A stretch of 64,000 bases of DNA from Tubiluchus corallicola (lineage: Eukaryota; Priapulida; Priapulimorpha; Priapulimorphida; Tubiluchidae). This document shows, in pieces, positions 51,801 through 63,027 of this stretch (the first letter of the stretch is position 1; every line of letters begins with the position of its first letter). Where the stretch lies: assembly GCA_030141605.1 (NCBI GenBank), contig JAQGDQ010001032.1, positions 1-64,000 of the forward strand, in the 5' to 3' direction. Under the pieces are notes generated by a model that did not search any database, had not been told where the DNA came from, and saw nothing but the letters and a program-made list of their open reading frames with translations. The position numbers were made by a program, and so were the translations under genes.

Positions 51801-54682
51801 GTGCTGTTTGTTCATTAGCCAGCTACACCTAGCATGATATGACTTGTATACCAGAATTACAAATTTCTGCTATTTTTTATTTGAGAAAGGAGTAGAGTAA
51901 TATCTTCTAGATTGATGTGTGTCATTGGATTAGTATGCTCCCCTGACATACTAATTGATAATGATCTTGAATCAGTTTTTGAAAGATGTTGTATTAGCAT
52001 GATTGTTGATAAATGATAATTAATATGGGAAACCATATTTCTGATTGTAAGTGAGAATTTTTTCATCTCTGAACTTCGTCCTTCATTTACGTTACTTAAA
52101 TTTTAATGTCACAGTTCACTCATTATGGAGTACTTGGCCCATGTTTTCTGTCCTGTTTGCAGATAAATGGTCAACAAGTGGTCAGAGTTACACGGCGAGG
52201 CGATCAAGCCGTCCATTCCGTAGCTAACCCGATAGAAGCTGGAATTAGAGTGACGGTGCAGTTGGACTGGACCAGAAGGTTTGACCATATGCAACAACAC
52301 ACGGGTAAATCCTTAATAACACTTCTTTATCTAGTTTTATATTGCTATGTAGTACAGTCTCATCTCGGTTTGCCAGACAAAAGCGGGGAGACGTCGGTCC
52401 GAATTTGCCGATTGTCCGTGAGTAAGTAATGTAGAATCAATCGCCTAATTGTCTCAAAAATATCTAGTATAGGCCACTTCTATGCAAAAGTATGTAAAAA
52501 CTGTCAACAATTGACTCAAATAACTCTGCATAGTTGACTCTGTATTTTTTCTGCATATGCTTAAGTAAGATACTTTTGTGTGACCAATGAGCTTTTACTA
52601 TTTTTATGTCGTCTTACTTTGCTTTAAATACGTAGAAGCAATCATGTTAAGTACAATAGTTACACGCTGCTTGGTCACACTGATGTAATGGTGTAAACAA
52701 AGTGACGGCCCGCCAACTAGCAGTCTGCTCACGAAACAACGGACTGTGTCTGCAGTATGCGGGACTTTTTAACGGTACAGATTTTGTCCGATTCTTCTGA
52801 TGTCCATAAAACCGAGGTCCAGCAAACCGAGATACGAGTGTATGTATGTGTGTATTGTGTATCAGGTATTGTTTAATGTGATATATAGGCATAATAGGTT
52901 TCTAAACAATTGGAAACATGAATATCTGCTTTTTGCTACCTCTCTGAATATGTTTAACTTCAATAAAATGCATGCAGTGTTGCATAAAGCTAACCAAACA
53001 AAAAAATAATGTAATAATAATAATAATAATAATCTTTATTTAAAGTCGGCTTTTGGGTCAACAATCAACATTAGCTCAAAGAGCTATTATCGCCGATTGT
53101 AAATAGCAACCTACAACTACATAACAGACTATTATTATTGCCCCACTTTTACCCTAAATACCACGCATCAAGCAGGGCAACAGCAGGTACCATTTTTAAA
53201 GTCTTTGGTATGACCCGGCCGCTGGTTCGAACTCACGACCTCCCAGACGGAAAGCAGACGCATTACCACTAGACTCAACCATCTGGTCGAAAGCAAATGT
53301 TTTTTTTTGCTACATATATAAGGGACTGTAAGGAACTGTAAGTATATGTTCATACTTACTATTACGTACTTAACATACTAGTGATCTTTTCTCTACTAGA
53401 AAATGCTTCTGTGTTTCCCAGGGAACGTTCCGGACATTGCCAGCTTTGTCTAGCTTTTCCGGAAGGATAGAGGAAAGTCATGAAAGCTTTTGCGACACTT
53501 GAAATAATAAACTGCGATTATCTTTTTGTCATTTTTCTAGGTCAACATCTTATAACCGCTATAGCAGACGAAAGATATGGTTACAAGACAACTTCCTGGT
53601 GAGATCATGTCTAGCTATTTATATAACATTGATAATTGTTGTGCACTTCAACTAGTCTGCTTTTACGAGAATAAAGTTTAAGATTTACGACCAAGCGTCT
53701 GCCTTTTGAATTCAATCATCACATTAAACAATATGTGATACACAATATACACGTACACTCATATGTCGGTTTGCTGGACCTCGCTTTCACGGATATTGGA
53801 AGAATCGGACAAAATCTGGAACATTAAAAAGTTCCGCATACTGCGGACACAGTCCGTTGTTTCGTGAGCTGACTGCTAGTTGGCACGCCACTACACCATT
53901 ACATCAGTGTAACCAAGCAGCATATAAATCTTGTACTTAACATGATTGCTTCTACGTATTTAAAGCAAAGAAAGGCGACATAAAAATAGTAAAAGCTCAT
54001 TGGTCACACAAAAGTATCTTACTTAAGCATATGCAGAAAAAATATAGAGTCAATTATACAGAGTTATTTGAGTCAATTGTTGACAGTTTTTACATACTTT
54101 TGCATAGAAACGGCCTGTACTAGACATTTTTGAGATAATTAGGCAATTGATTCTACATTACTTGCTCACGGACAATCGACAAATTCGGACCGACGTCTCC
54201 CCGCTTTTGTCTGGCAAACCGAGATGTGACTGTACCACATAATTATCATTCTAGTGCGTACACTAAATTTTTCAAATTTGCATCACTTGCAAAGATGGTC
54301 AGTTTTTTTTGGTGCTATTCTTGCTGTAGGTGTTATGAAATTTCATTTGTTTTGCAAAATGCTTAGGATAAATGTTTGTTTTATGAAATCCTTTACATAT
54401 ATATGTATGCTATCTTTACTTCGTACAATTCATTAAATAAATGTACAGTTCTTATTACTTAGCAAATTTAGTAAATAAATTAATATTAACGATAATTTGT
54501 GACCGGATTAGTGGAAAAAAATAAGTACTAATATTTGCACACACACACACACGCGCGCACACACACATGCACGCACGCACACACACCCACATACAACACA
54601 CACACACACTATAAGAACAAATCAGTAATGACTTTACATACTAATATTTACACACGCACGCACACACACACAAACACGCATG

Positions 54683-54714
<32 letters not shown>

Positions 54715-57700
54715 TGCACACACACACGTGCTCACGCGCACGCACGCACGCACTCACACACACACACACACTACAAGAACAAATCAGTAATGACTTTACA
54801 CTGTTGCAAGATAACCTATTAATATAGCTAACTGGCTATTAATATATCGAACTGCCAAAAGTTGAACTTGTGCCAAAATAACTCAACTTAATTTTGCTTA
54901 CATGACAAAAACATACACAACTCCAGCAGCATTGGAACAGACTTCTAACAATAACTTCACTAAGCATTGCTCAAGCCCAACATTAAGAACTCCACCCATC
55001 GCTAACAATGATTCCTTAATAATATTTCCGTTAATAATGGTTTTTCTGTTTGCACTATTAATATATCATTTCATGAAATCATCTTCTTTTAATTTAATGT
55101 AATTCCATATTAGATCTATAAGCAGTTGAGTGTTACTAAGACTAGATATTGTATGATTTCTGTTTTGTACAGTATGCAACTTATGTAGGATTCATTTTGG
55201 GTGCCTTTCATACATTTTCGGGGCTAATTGAGTTTTATAAATATTATAGCAATTTTTTTTCCATTCAAGTGGGATTTAGGCTAGAAGTTTGAGCTATACT
55301 AAGTGAAGTTATTGTTAGTGAAGTTGTCTGTTCCAATGCTGCTGGAGTTGTGTATGTTGTTGTCATGTAAGCAAAATTAAGTTGAGTTATTTTGGCACAA
55401 GTTCAACTTTTGGCAGTTCGACCGTAATTTCAGAACTAGAATTTGGCATTCCCAATTTCTTCTTCCTCATCATTTTGCTTTAATGATGATTTTTTTACTT
55501 TGCTCACAGCCATTTTTATTTTTACAACGTTTTTTACCTAATTTGAAGCATTAAAATGGTACAAGTTGTGTTATTCTGTTATAAAAATGTATTAGTCACC
55601 TAAATAATGCAAGTATTATCATGTTTTCGCTTGCCGACTGACTACATACTAACTTCTAGCCGTTTGTATCAAGCGACACCCGAGTTTAAACTTTATGCAA
55701 AATAATTTTGTCTGTAACCTGTTGCTATAACAACCAGATTAGTACTACATGACATTGTCTCAAGGTCACTCTATCCAGAGCTTGGCATTCGCTATCGAGT
55801 GTTTTACATGCTGTGTTGCTGTGAGCTTTTCATTATTGCTCTGTGTGTAACTGCAGTTGCATTTGTAGGAGCCTAGGCAATCAAATATCTTCTATAGAAC
55901 TGGACACACCAAAGATGTCAGTGCAGCAGTTCGATGAATTAGAAGAGATTGTCAATGAAAAAATTCGAGCAGGTATTCGAGTAACCCCACACCTGTATGC
56001 CAGCAAAGATGATTCTTCACTACATCAGGTGTGTGTGTTTTTATAAAATTTTCGCTTTGAGTTTCATTTTGTTTGATATAATTTTTTGCTATGAGTTAAA
56101 TTCAGTTTTGCATTGCTTGTGATAACTTCCTTTTATTCTGAGTGGAATTGCATTTTTGCTTTGAGTAGATTTTTGTTGCTTTTGTTTGATGTTATTTTTT
56201 CTCTACATTGAATTTCATTAATTTTTTGCTTGATGTTATTCCTTGTTATGCTTTGAATTGCATTTCTGCTTTGAGTTGATTTTTGTTGCTTTTGCCTTTT
56301 ATACATACACAAACACCTGAAAATGTCATGAGCCTGTAAGTAAACTTGTATTCTTAATAAGGGGCAGCTGACCAAGTGACCAATAGGTCTTTTGCTGCTC
56401 CTTCTCAGCTGCAATGAAATGTAAAAATAATTATGACTAATTTTAACTGCTATTGAGAAAATAAAAATTGAATTGAATTAAATTGAATTCAGCTTATAAC
56501 GCAAGTCTCAGTAGTAGGATAATTTTATTATGTCTCTGCCAAGGTTATAATAAAGCCTATGTAATCACATATTATTCTTCACACAAACTTCTTACTACGA
56601 AAACCCATCTGGTACGAAGTCTTCCCAAAGTCCCGCCAACATAATTTTAATGTAAAGAAGCACTTGTAATACAATTTCTGCAGTGTTCCACTCCGTATAG
56701 ACATACTTGATTTATCCCAAGGTGATCGTAACCTGCTTTATTGTTTTGTAATCCATCCCGCTTCCTGTTTCTCTTTCTATTCGTAAGCAGCTAGGCCTCT
56801 CTTGTGTTTTGTTTCTCTCGGAAGTCTCGTAGAGAAAACCAGAAAACGCTTCGTCAAATTAAACTGGTTTATTAAGCGAGAATTCTACAACACAAAAGTA
56901 TGAAGGAACGCGAAATATTTACAGTAAACGAGAAAATCTGGAAAACGTTTACGTGTATCTGAAAATACAAGTATACAAGATGTAAATTATGAGTTGGTAA
57001 AAATGTTGGTAACTGATAGTACAAATACGAAAAATATTTAGTTTCTTACTGGGATTCCACTCTATCGTGTCGCAAGAAATAAATCCCAGCGATTTTTATT
57101 GCATGTGACATCAGGCAAAAAGAGGGCAAAGTTTAACAGCTTTAGTGGGAGGAAAAGCTACTGCAGCAGTCATACCACAATCCTGGTACAGATTATGCAA
57201 AACAAGGCATCATTGATAAATCTTTAGAGCTGATGTCAACATAGCACAATCTATTATCTTTCTTCCTACCATTTCCACTAACACATCCTTCTACCCTTCC
57301 TGTGTGATCTAACATTTCTCCCAGTTCTTTTCTTTTGTTCACTCATCCATTCTTTTTTATCGGGTTCACATTACAGTGGGCTTATACAGGCCTTTGCTTC
57401 TCTAGCCCACTGCAGTACAATCATTCTTTTATGATAACGATAGCGTATGAAACATAAGAATTTAAGACAGTATGACGTAATAATTGATGTCACAGTGTGC
57501 TTAATGTCATTATATTGTACTGGATGTGACAATAATAATAATAAAAAAAAACATTAAATAGACATGTTATTTTTTTTGTTTAATAGCCATTTTGTGAGAA
57601 CAGTAAGAATGAGTGTATAATGTAGAGACTATTTACAGTTCTGCCAAATTGTAATAGCATTTAGTGTACAGAAATCTTTTGCTTCAATTTTAAGATTTTT

Positions 57701-60700
57701 TCAAGTTTAAATTAATACTGATGATGATTTTACATGATTACAGGTGCGGACAAGAGGTTTACCTGATGATCATGTAGGTCCAGTCAGAGTAGTAACTATT
57801 GAAGGAATAGAAAGTAATATGTGTTGTGGGACGCATCTATCTAATCTCTGTCATATGCAGGTAAATGGTTTAGGTAATTATAATTTTATTTTCTGCTTTT
57901 TTACTATAGATTGGAGTTTTTCTGATGAGTTAACGAACGGACAGTACTTAAATGAACTAGCAAATCCTACCCTTTGTATATATTTGTATATTATTTGTAT
58001 ATCATTGTATATACAAGTAAGCAATATGGTACATTGTAATACAAGTAAGCGGTGCATTGACAGCTAATCACATAATTCATATTCGTAACTATTTAAAAAA
58101 AATTTTTTTCGCTTTAAGGCTCACTCAAGGTCGTAATTACATATTATGTTTTCCTTTCTCAACTTTCAGGTTTATTGCTCTTATACCATTGCTATTATTA
58201 CATCATTTACTTCTTCCTTACTTACATTAAGTTATCTACAGAAGCATGCATAATTATAATCAGTTTTTCATTTAAGTAAGGTGAGTGTGTTAATGACCGT
58301 ATGGTCGTACACTCACCTCGCACTACTCAAATTATTACATCATTTACTTCATCCTTATTTACATTAAGTTATCTACAGAAGCATGCATAATTATAATCAG
58401 TTTTTCATTTAAGTAAGGTGAGTGTGTTAATGACCGTATGGTCGTACACTCACCTCGCACTACTCAAATTATTACATCATTTACTTCATCCTTATTTACA
58501 TTAAGTTATCTACAGAAGCATGCATAATTATAATCACTTTTTCATTTAAGTAAAGTGAGTGTGTTAATGACCGTATGGTCATACACTCACCTCGCACTAC
58601 CCAAATTATTTCATTTAAAGTTTATCAATGTGTTTGATATTGTATTTTTTGATGTGCGAAATAAAATTCATAGTTCATAGTACCTTCTAAGCAGCGTGTC
58701 ATTTTAAACTTTCAGCAGGTTATAAAACCGCGCCAACAAACATATTGCACCCATATCTCGGTTTGTCGGACCTTGCATATGGTTTTACGGATATCGGACA
58801 AAATCTGGACCGTTAAAAGTCTGGCATATTACAGACACAGTCCATTGTTTCGCGAGCTGACCGCTAGTTGGCAGGCCGTCACTTTGTTTACTTCAGTGCA
58901 ACCAAGCATGGTTTAACGTCACATGTGTAGCTTGTATGTCAGGAGTGACCCGCACTAGACGTTTTTGAGACAATTAGGAGATTGATTCTGCATTACCGTG
59001 AGTCTAATACACGGCGCCTTCTGTATTAGCTTAGTATCGATAAATACGGACAATTGGCAAATTTGGACCGACCTCTCCCCGCTTTTGTCCGGCAAACAGA
59101 GATATGAGTCCGTTTTGTTAACGAAGCATCTTTTTCATTAGTTTTTACAGTACTCCAGAGTAGGGGCGAGCATAATGTTATCAAAAAACTAATTCGAATC
59201 GAATCCATTGATTTGATTTTTCAATTTGAATTTGGATAATAGCCATATCAGTATGTTCTGTTAGAGTTCCAGTATGGGTAATAGCCATATCAGTATGTTC
59301 TGTTAGAGTTCCAGTATGGGTAATAGCCATATCAGTATGTTCTGTTAGAGTTCCAGTATGGGTAATAGCCATATCAGTATGTTCTGTTAGAGTTCCAGTA
59401 TGGGTAATAGCCATATCAGTATGTTCTGTTAGAGTTCCAGTATGGGTGTTTATCTTGCAGCTCGAGCAAAGGCCCCGCAAAAAATTTTGCTTATAAATAC
59501 ACGTATAATCAAAAATACGCAAACATCCTACCTAGTCCTCATTTATAACCCAAAGCCAGTAGCAGCAGCTTTTACTGAATTAAAGCTATAAGTTTATAGA
59601 CAGAGTACAATGGATGATGTCAGAACAATGGCTTTGTGTCAGCAGTTTTCCAAGCGAAAATTGCAAAAAATAGAACATCTAATTAACTCGTCGTCACTTC
59701 TCTTGGTGGACCTGTCTTAACATATAGCCCACATCATTGTGTAGCCCTGTTCTTCCTCTTTCTAAAGAGCTATATATCTCCTTCCGAAAGTCCCACCAGG
59801 CGCCTGTAGAACGCTTTTTCCGCATGCTGTTTGGTCAAAATTTCGAAAAAATCGTGAGTTATGCTGTCAAATCGGCAGATTTGTTTTGACATATCTTCAT
59901 TGCTAAAATTGTGTAATCATTGCTATGATAGTTATTCATGCGTGTGATTTTTAGAAGTAGAACTTTTAGTTGTAAAATAGAGCTTACTTTTGTAAACCCA
60001 AAATGGAAGTGCAGCAGACTTAGCTTTTTTGTTAATGTTGCTTACAAATTCGTGCACGAGGCGCCGTCTGTGGCGGGAATGTTTTTCACCTGCTAGTCAC
60101 CTGTCTGTGTTACTCACCTGTGCTCTGAACAGTCAGGTTAATCCACTTTATGGGATATGTGAGACATTTATGTACTAATTATGTTACAATTAAGCATTCA
60201 GTGGTATTAACCTCTGTTGACAGTATTTCTGTGACTACAGGAAGATTCATTTTTCTTGTAGCTTATCAAGCTGCTAGGAATGGAAAAAGGCAAGAAAGGC
60301 AAAATGTCGCTGCTCTTTGTTGCTGGAAATCGAGTTCGAAATTACCTGTCAAAATGTCTAAGAAATGAACAGGGTTTAACTGCGGTGTTGAAGTATATTT
60401 CACTCTCCTTTATTTATCATTTTCTTTACTTTATTAATACAACTTTGTTACTTTATTTTACTTTACTTTATTTACTTTAATAATATTTAATTTATTAATA
60501 TATATATATATTTTATTTCATCAGATATAATAGAAACATGTACTATCCACAATGTTATATATTAATGTTTGGGTTTTTTATTACACTGTATTTAAGGGAT
60601 GATTTTATCCAGTCTGGAGGTGTCCCTTAGTGTTTCCACGGTCAGGGAAAATCCTGGAAAATCTTTGAAAATACGGACTATCCTGGAAAGTCATGGAAAA

Positions 60701-61907
60701 GTCAGGGGAAAAGATAGTTTGGTAAAAAGTCAAGGAAAATGATGAAAATGGGGCAAAAAGTCAGGGAAATTGGAAAGGGTTGCAAAGATTAATCACCTTG
60801 AACTTGATATTTTTCCAAACTTATTTTGCAGTGATTCGCGTTCAAATAAAATTTTGTTATGGCAGGTTCTCAGTTTTGATTTCTGTTCCAAAAATAATTA
60901 TTGGCTGACACATTATATATCAGTATATGTATGAATGTCCATACACAAAAATGTATGAATATGTCTATACTGGTAATGCAATTTCTGCTTACCCTGGTCA
61001 TGGAAAATCAATATTTGGTCAAGGAAAGTCATGGAAAAGTCAGGGAGGTTTATTTTAAAATTCTGTGGAAACCCTGCCCTTGTATCCGAGGTTAACTGTA
61101 CATTTTGCAGTAAAGTTAAGCGATAATACAATGCTGTACACGTTGGTTCCATTTTAAATGAAGATGTAGACCTTATTTAATAAATCTCAAAACTTCCTTG
61201 ACGTATTTCTTTAGATTTCCAATTGAAGCCATTTTTTGTTTAGAGGCGGATCAGATCAGCATGTAGATCTGGCAGGTAAATTGGAAAAATCGTGCCGTCT
61301 TACCCAGAAGCAGTGCCTCCTGTTGTTGCGAGATCTAGCGCTTCTTGAAGCAGACAGATTCAACTTATCTGCAAATAAGACCCGCCTATTTTCCTTGCAT
61401 AGGTATGTAGATCTTTGTTTTTGTTTGTTTTTACTCACTCCGCTTCTCCTTTTTAACGAGTTGATAAGTGTATGAAATTTCACCAATTTTTTTGTCTTGT
61501 TTTAGGAAAGAAGGTGACATGGAATTTATGAACATTCTTGCTAACGAGATTCTTTCAAAAAATGAGGTATATTCTTTAACAACTCATGGTCAGCTTTGAG
61601 AACTAATACTCATAGTTTATTTTACCGGGTGGCGTAGCTCAACGGTAGCATGCTTGCTTACCACCCGGGAGATCATGGGTTTAACTCTCGACAGAGTCGT
61701 ACCAAAGACTCAAAAAATGGTGCCGCCGGTTCTTCGACCAAGCACGCGGGTTTATTCAAGTAACTTGCGGGTAATAATAATCGGGGTCGCATTGGAAATA
61801 AGTATTGAGTTACTTATGGTGTTATCCTTGGACTATGTCCTGATCGAAATTATTATTATTGTTATTATTGTTATTATTATTATTATTATTGTTATTATTA
61901 TTATTAT

Positions 61908-61966
<59 letters not shown>

Positions 61967-62930
61967 TTATTATTACCATCATAAATGATTGATGATACCA
62001 ACTTCAAGTAAAGGTAACTTTAGCTTTTATTCGCTTCATTCAAGCCATCCTGCACTCTAAGCATAGGAGCAAATTTTTTATGATATAATACAAGGTTAGT
62101 TTCTAAGGCTTAAAACTGGACAGATGGTCCTTCAAAGAGTTTGTTGGACTAATAATGGTGACAACGATAACTTAGGCAATCTTCCTTTTGCATCTTGATA
62201 TGAAGCGTTTTTTAAAATTGGCAGTGCATTATGTCAAAAAATCATACATCTTAAATGAATATGCTCTGGCGGGAAATCTTTCCTCTTCTTTGCACCTAAG
62301 GCATTTCTTGTTTCAGGAAACAGTTGTGTTCTTAACAGTTGGCGAAGAGAAGGGAGCTGGTAGTTTCTTACTAGGAGGACCAGAAAATATCGTTCAAGGA
62401 TTAAAGGATAAGTACGTACAATGGCTAGTTTTCCACTTATGTGCTCATTATTTATTAAAGAATTCGAGACCTAATAAAATGTTGTATATTTTGTATGCTT
62501 TAATGTTTGACGTCTTGGACGGGTTAAGGTGTTGTAAATTACTAATTCGTGTGGTGATAGTGATTTTAATTGTTCTGTTTCATTTAGAGGTCGCTCTGAG
62601 AAATTGAGCCTAGTGTTGGTCAATAAACCATTTTTATTTCACTAGTCTCGCCAATGTAATTAAAGGTAATCAGTGTTAACAAAGTTGAATTTTGTGGAAA
62701 TCCTAAGGCTCTGAAAATTTGTTAGAAAGAACGTTTTTTCTTGCTTTCCGAAATAAGTCACTTTTCATTTCTGTTTTGGTTGTTTGAAAATTTTCAGGGT
62801 GTGTGACGTTCTGGATGGCAAAGGAGCGTTGAATCATGGGAAATTTCGAGGAAAGGCCAACAGGTTGAATCGCCGAGGTGAAGTCGAGCAATTAGTCAAT
62901 GAGTGGGCTCAAATCAGTGTAGAGAAATGA
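45802..62930 (+). CDS. AARSD1: Alanyl-tRNA editing protein AARSD1 (AlaX type)
   Basis: Free-standing relative of the alanyl-tRNA synthetase editing domain. It hydrolyses mischarged Ser-tRNA(Ala) in the cytosol. Exons: 45802-45840, 46890-47009, 49977-49994, 52163-52304, 53541-53598, 55869-56028, 57744-57860, 60262-60392, 61244-61402, 61506-61566, 62317-62411 and 62798-62930. All have GT-AG borders and consistent phases, giving 410 residues against about 412 in the human protein. Both zinc motifs of the editing domain are present: HTGQH at 105-109 and CCGTH at 206-210. N-terminal FPEGGGQPDDRGT and central RGLPDDHVGPVRVV match the AlaX-II subfamily. The C-terminal third (LLLLRDLA, KEGDMEFMNI, VGEEKGAGSFLL) matches the accessory domain of animal AARSD1. 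Exon 3 is an 18-nt microexon (PDDRGT). No canonical AATAAA is seen soon after the stop. Confidence 0.97.
47200..47730 (+). pseudogene. 5'-truncated LINE: ORF end, 3' UTR and TTGATTGA tail
   Basis: Frame ending at 47345-47347 reads APNNWNKISAQVKIHKTIYS then FKKYLKRTIFDTYL, a reverse-transcriptase C terminus. The 3' UTR and TTGATTGATTGATT tail follow. The same sequence from KYLKRT onward forms the tail of the 5S-headed element at 19063-19771, so this LINE looks like the partner that mobilised it. Intron 2 of AARSD1. Confidence 0.85.
47897..48454 (+). mobile_element. 5S rRNA-headed SINE-like element (copy B)
   Basis: 5S-like head 47897-48016 with intact box C region (GGTTAGTACTTGGATGGGTG), then a ~440-bp body ending GAAGGATGCCAACAAC. 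Together with the preceding LINE tail and ~165-bp linker it repeats, in inverted orientation, the arrangement at 18504-19670. Intron 2 of AARSD1. Confidence 0.82.
48777..49865. repeat. 54-bp minisatellite, about 20 copies
   Basis: Unit GAAACTACTTACGTTTCACC plus GCTCAGCGTATTAACTTTAC plus GTTTTTGCTTCTTT. Two positions carry a 22-bp partial duplication (CACCGCTCAGCGTATTAACTTT twice in a row). It ends about 110 bases before the AARSD1 microexon acceptor. Confidence 0.97.
50595..51450. mobile_element. Tigger-like element, ~856 bp, TA duplication
   Basis: Ends CAGTAGGTGCCATTTATTAA and CTATTAAGTGGCGCCTACTG are inverted repeats flanked by TA. Its left third is related to the MITEs at 52355-52840 and 53756-54232 (AATTGACTCAATG, ACTTGAGTGTGACCACAGAG). 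No long ORF. Intron 3 of AARSD1. Confidence 0.85.
52355..52840 (-). mobile_element. Tigger-like MITE, full-length, intron 4 of AARSD1
   Basis: Ends CAGTCTCATCTCGGTTTGCC and AGCAAACCGAGATACGAGTG, with TA on both sides. It is 486 bp and noncoding. In opposite orientation to the copy at 53756-54232; strand is given relative to that copy. Confidence 0.9.
53012..53288 (-). repeat. tRNA-derived SINE, full-length copy (family A)
   Basis: AT-rich (ATT)n tail at left, body, and tRNA-like head at right (GGTTCGAACTCACGACC region is the complement of the B box). Intron 4 of AARSD1. Confidence 0.88.
53756..54232 (+). mobile_element. Tigger-like MITE, full-length, intron 5 of AARSD1
   Basis: Ends CACTCATATGTCGGTTTGCT and GGCAAACCGAGATGTGACTG with TA on both sides. 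It is the inverted counterpart of 52355-52840. The two flank AARSD1 exon 53541-53598. Confidence 0.9.
54536..54776. repeat. (CA)n microsatellite with internal duplication
   Basis: ACAC/CGCACG runs occur in two blocks, each ending in ACTATAAGAACAAATCAGTA or ACTACAAGAACAAATCAGTA, so the block was duplicated as a unit. Confidence 0.9.
54848..55430. mobile_element. Fold-back element with ~135-bp terminal inverted repeats
   Basis: The left arm begins CGAACTGCCAAAAGTTGAAC and runs to about 54985. The right arm (about 55285-55430) is its near-perfect complement, ending CAACTTTTGGCAGTTCG. The central ~300 bp is AT-rich and noncoding. Intron 5 of AARSD1. Confidence 0.9.
56340..56490 (+). repeat. Retroposon 3' end with (TTGAA)n tail
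   Basis: Plus-strand copy of the sequence at 18244-18378: GGGGCAGCTGACCAAGTGAC then ATTGAATTGAATTAAATTGA tail. Confidence 0.78.
56802..56986 (-). mobile_element. LTR fragment (third copy, R-U5 part only)
   Basis: Matches the left half of the LTRs at 16309-16662 and 20742-21084 (TCGTAGAGAAAACCAGAAAA, GAGAATTCTACAACACAAAA) and stops after AAGTATACAAGA. The U3 half is absent. Confidence 0.85.
57189..57552 (+). repeat. Retroposon 3' segment with AATAAT tail (copy 2)
   Basis: Matches 34911-35288 from CAGATTATGCAAAACAAGGC to the AATAATAATAATAAAAAAAA tail. Intron 6 of AARSD1, about 190 bases before the next exon. Confidence 0.8.
58194..58605. repeat. 137-bp tandem repeat, three copies, each with a hairpin
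   Basis: Each unit contains GGTGAGTGTGTTAATGACCG followed by TATGGTCGTACACTCACC, which pair as an imperfect stem of about 17 bp. Intron 7 of AARSD1. Confidence 0.93.
58748..59110 (+). mobile_element. Tigger-like MITE, degraded copy
   Basis: Begins CCATATCTCGGTTTGTCGGA and ends GGCAAACAGAGATATGAGTC. Same family and orientation as 53756-54232, but with a shorter centre and a terminal segment related to 9060-9090 (GGCGCCTTCTGTATTAG). Intron 7 of AARSD1. Confidence 0.75.
59236..59455. repeat. 42-bp tandem repeat, five identical copies
   Basis: Unit TAATAGCCATATCAGTATGT plus TCTGTTAGAGTTCCAGTATGGG. It interrupts or abuts a left-end fragment of the hAT-like MITE (TAGGGGCGAGCAT at 59163). Confidence 0.95.
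59467..59688 (+). repeat. Dispersed 220-bp repeat (copy 2)
   Basis: Matches 36303-36522 with about one change per ten to fifteen bases. Intron 7 of AARSD1. Confidence 0.8.
60592..61098. mobile_element. Nested insertion: hAT-like MITE inside a Tigger-like fragment
   Basis: The outer piece ends GGTGTCCCTT at 60627 and resumes CCCTTGTATCCGAGGTTAAC at 61076, the right end of the family at 36793-37275. The insert (about 60629-61075) has termini GTTTCCACGGTCAGGGAAAA and TCTGTGGAAACCCTG and many TCATGGAAAAGTCAGG motifs. CCCTT is duplicated at the junctions. Intron 8 of AARSD1. Confidence 0.78.
61625..61980 (+). repeat. tRNA-derived SINE (family B) with TTA/TAC microsatellite tail
   Basis: The head has A-box-like TAGCTCAACGGTAGCATG and B-box-like GGGTTTAACTC. 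The body shares ACCAAAGACT plus AAAAATGGT with family A. The tail is a long ATT array followed by TAC triplets. Intron 10 of AARSD1. Confidence 0.8.
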
Positions 62931-63027
62931 TTGATAAAATAATAATTTATGTGATCTGAAAAGTTGTTTGCTTTTCTTGCTTTCTGCTAATGACATACTA
63001 ATCAAATGGAATCAAGTGCAGAAAAGA

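Noticed and set aside
54535-54822. 95-codon His/Thr-rich frame.
   Set aside because: (CA)n microsatellite.
59181-59522. Minus frame with five MAITHTGTLTEHTD repeats.
   Set aside because: 42-bp tandem repeat in frame, inside an intron and next to a MITE fragment.
61654-62007. Frames with poly-Thr, poly-Ser and poly-Asn.
   Set aside because: TTA/TAC triplet microsatellite at a SINE tail, in an AARSD1 intron.
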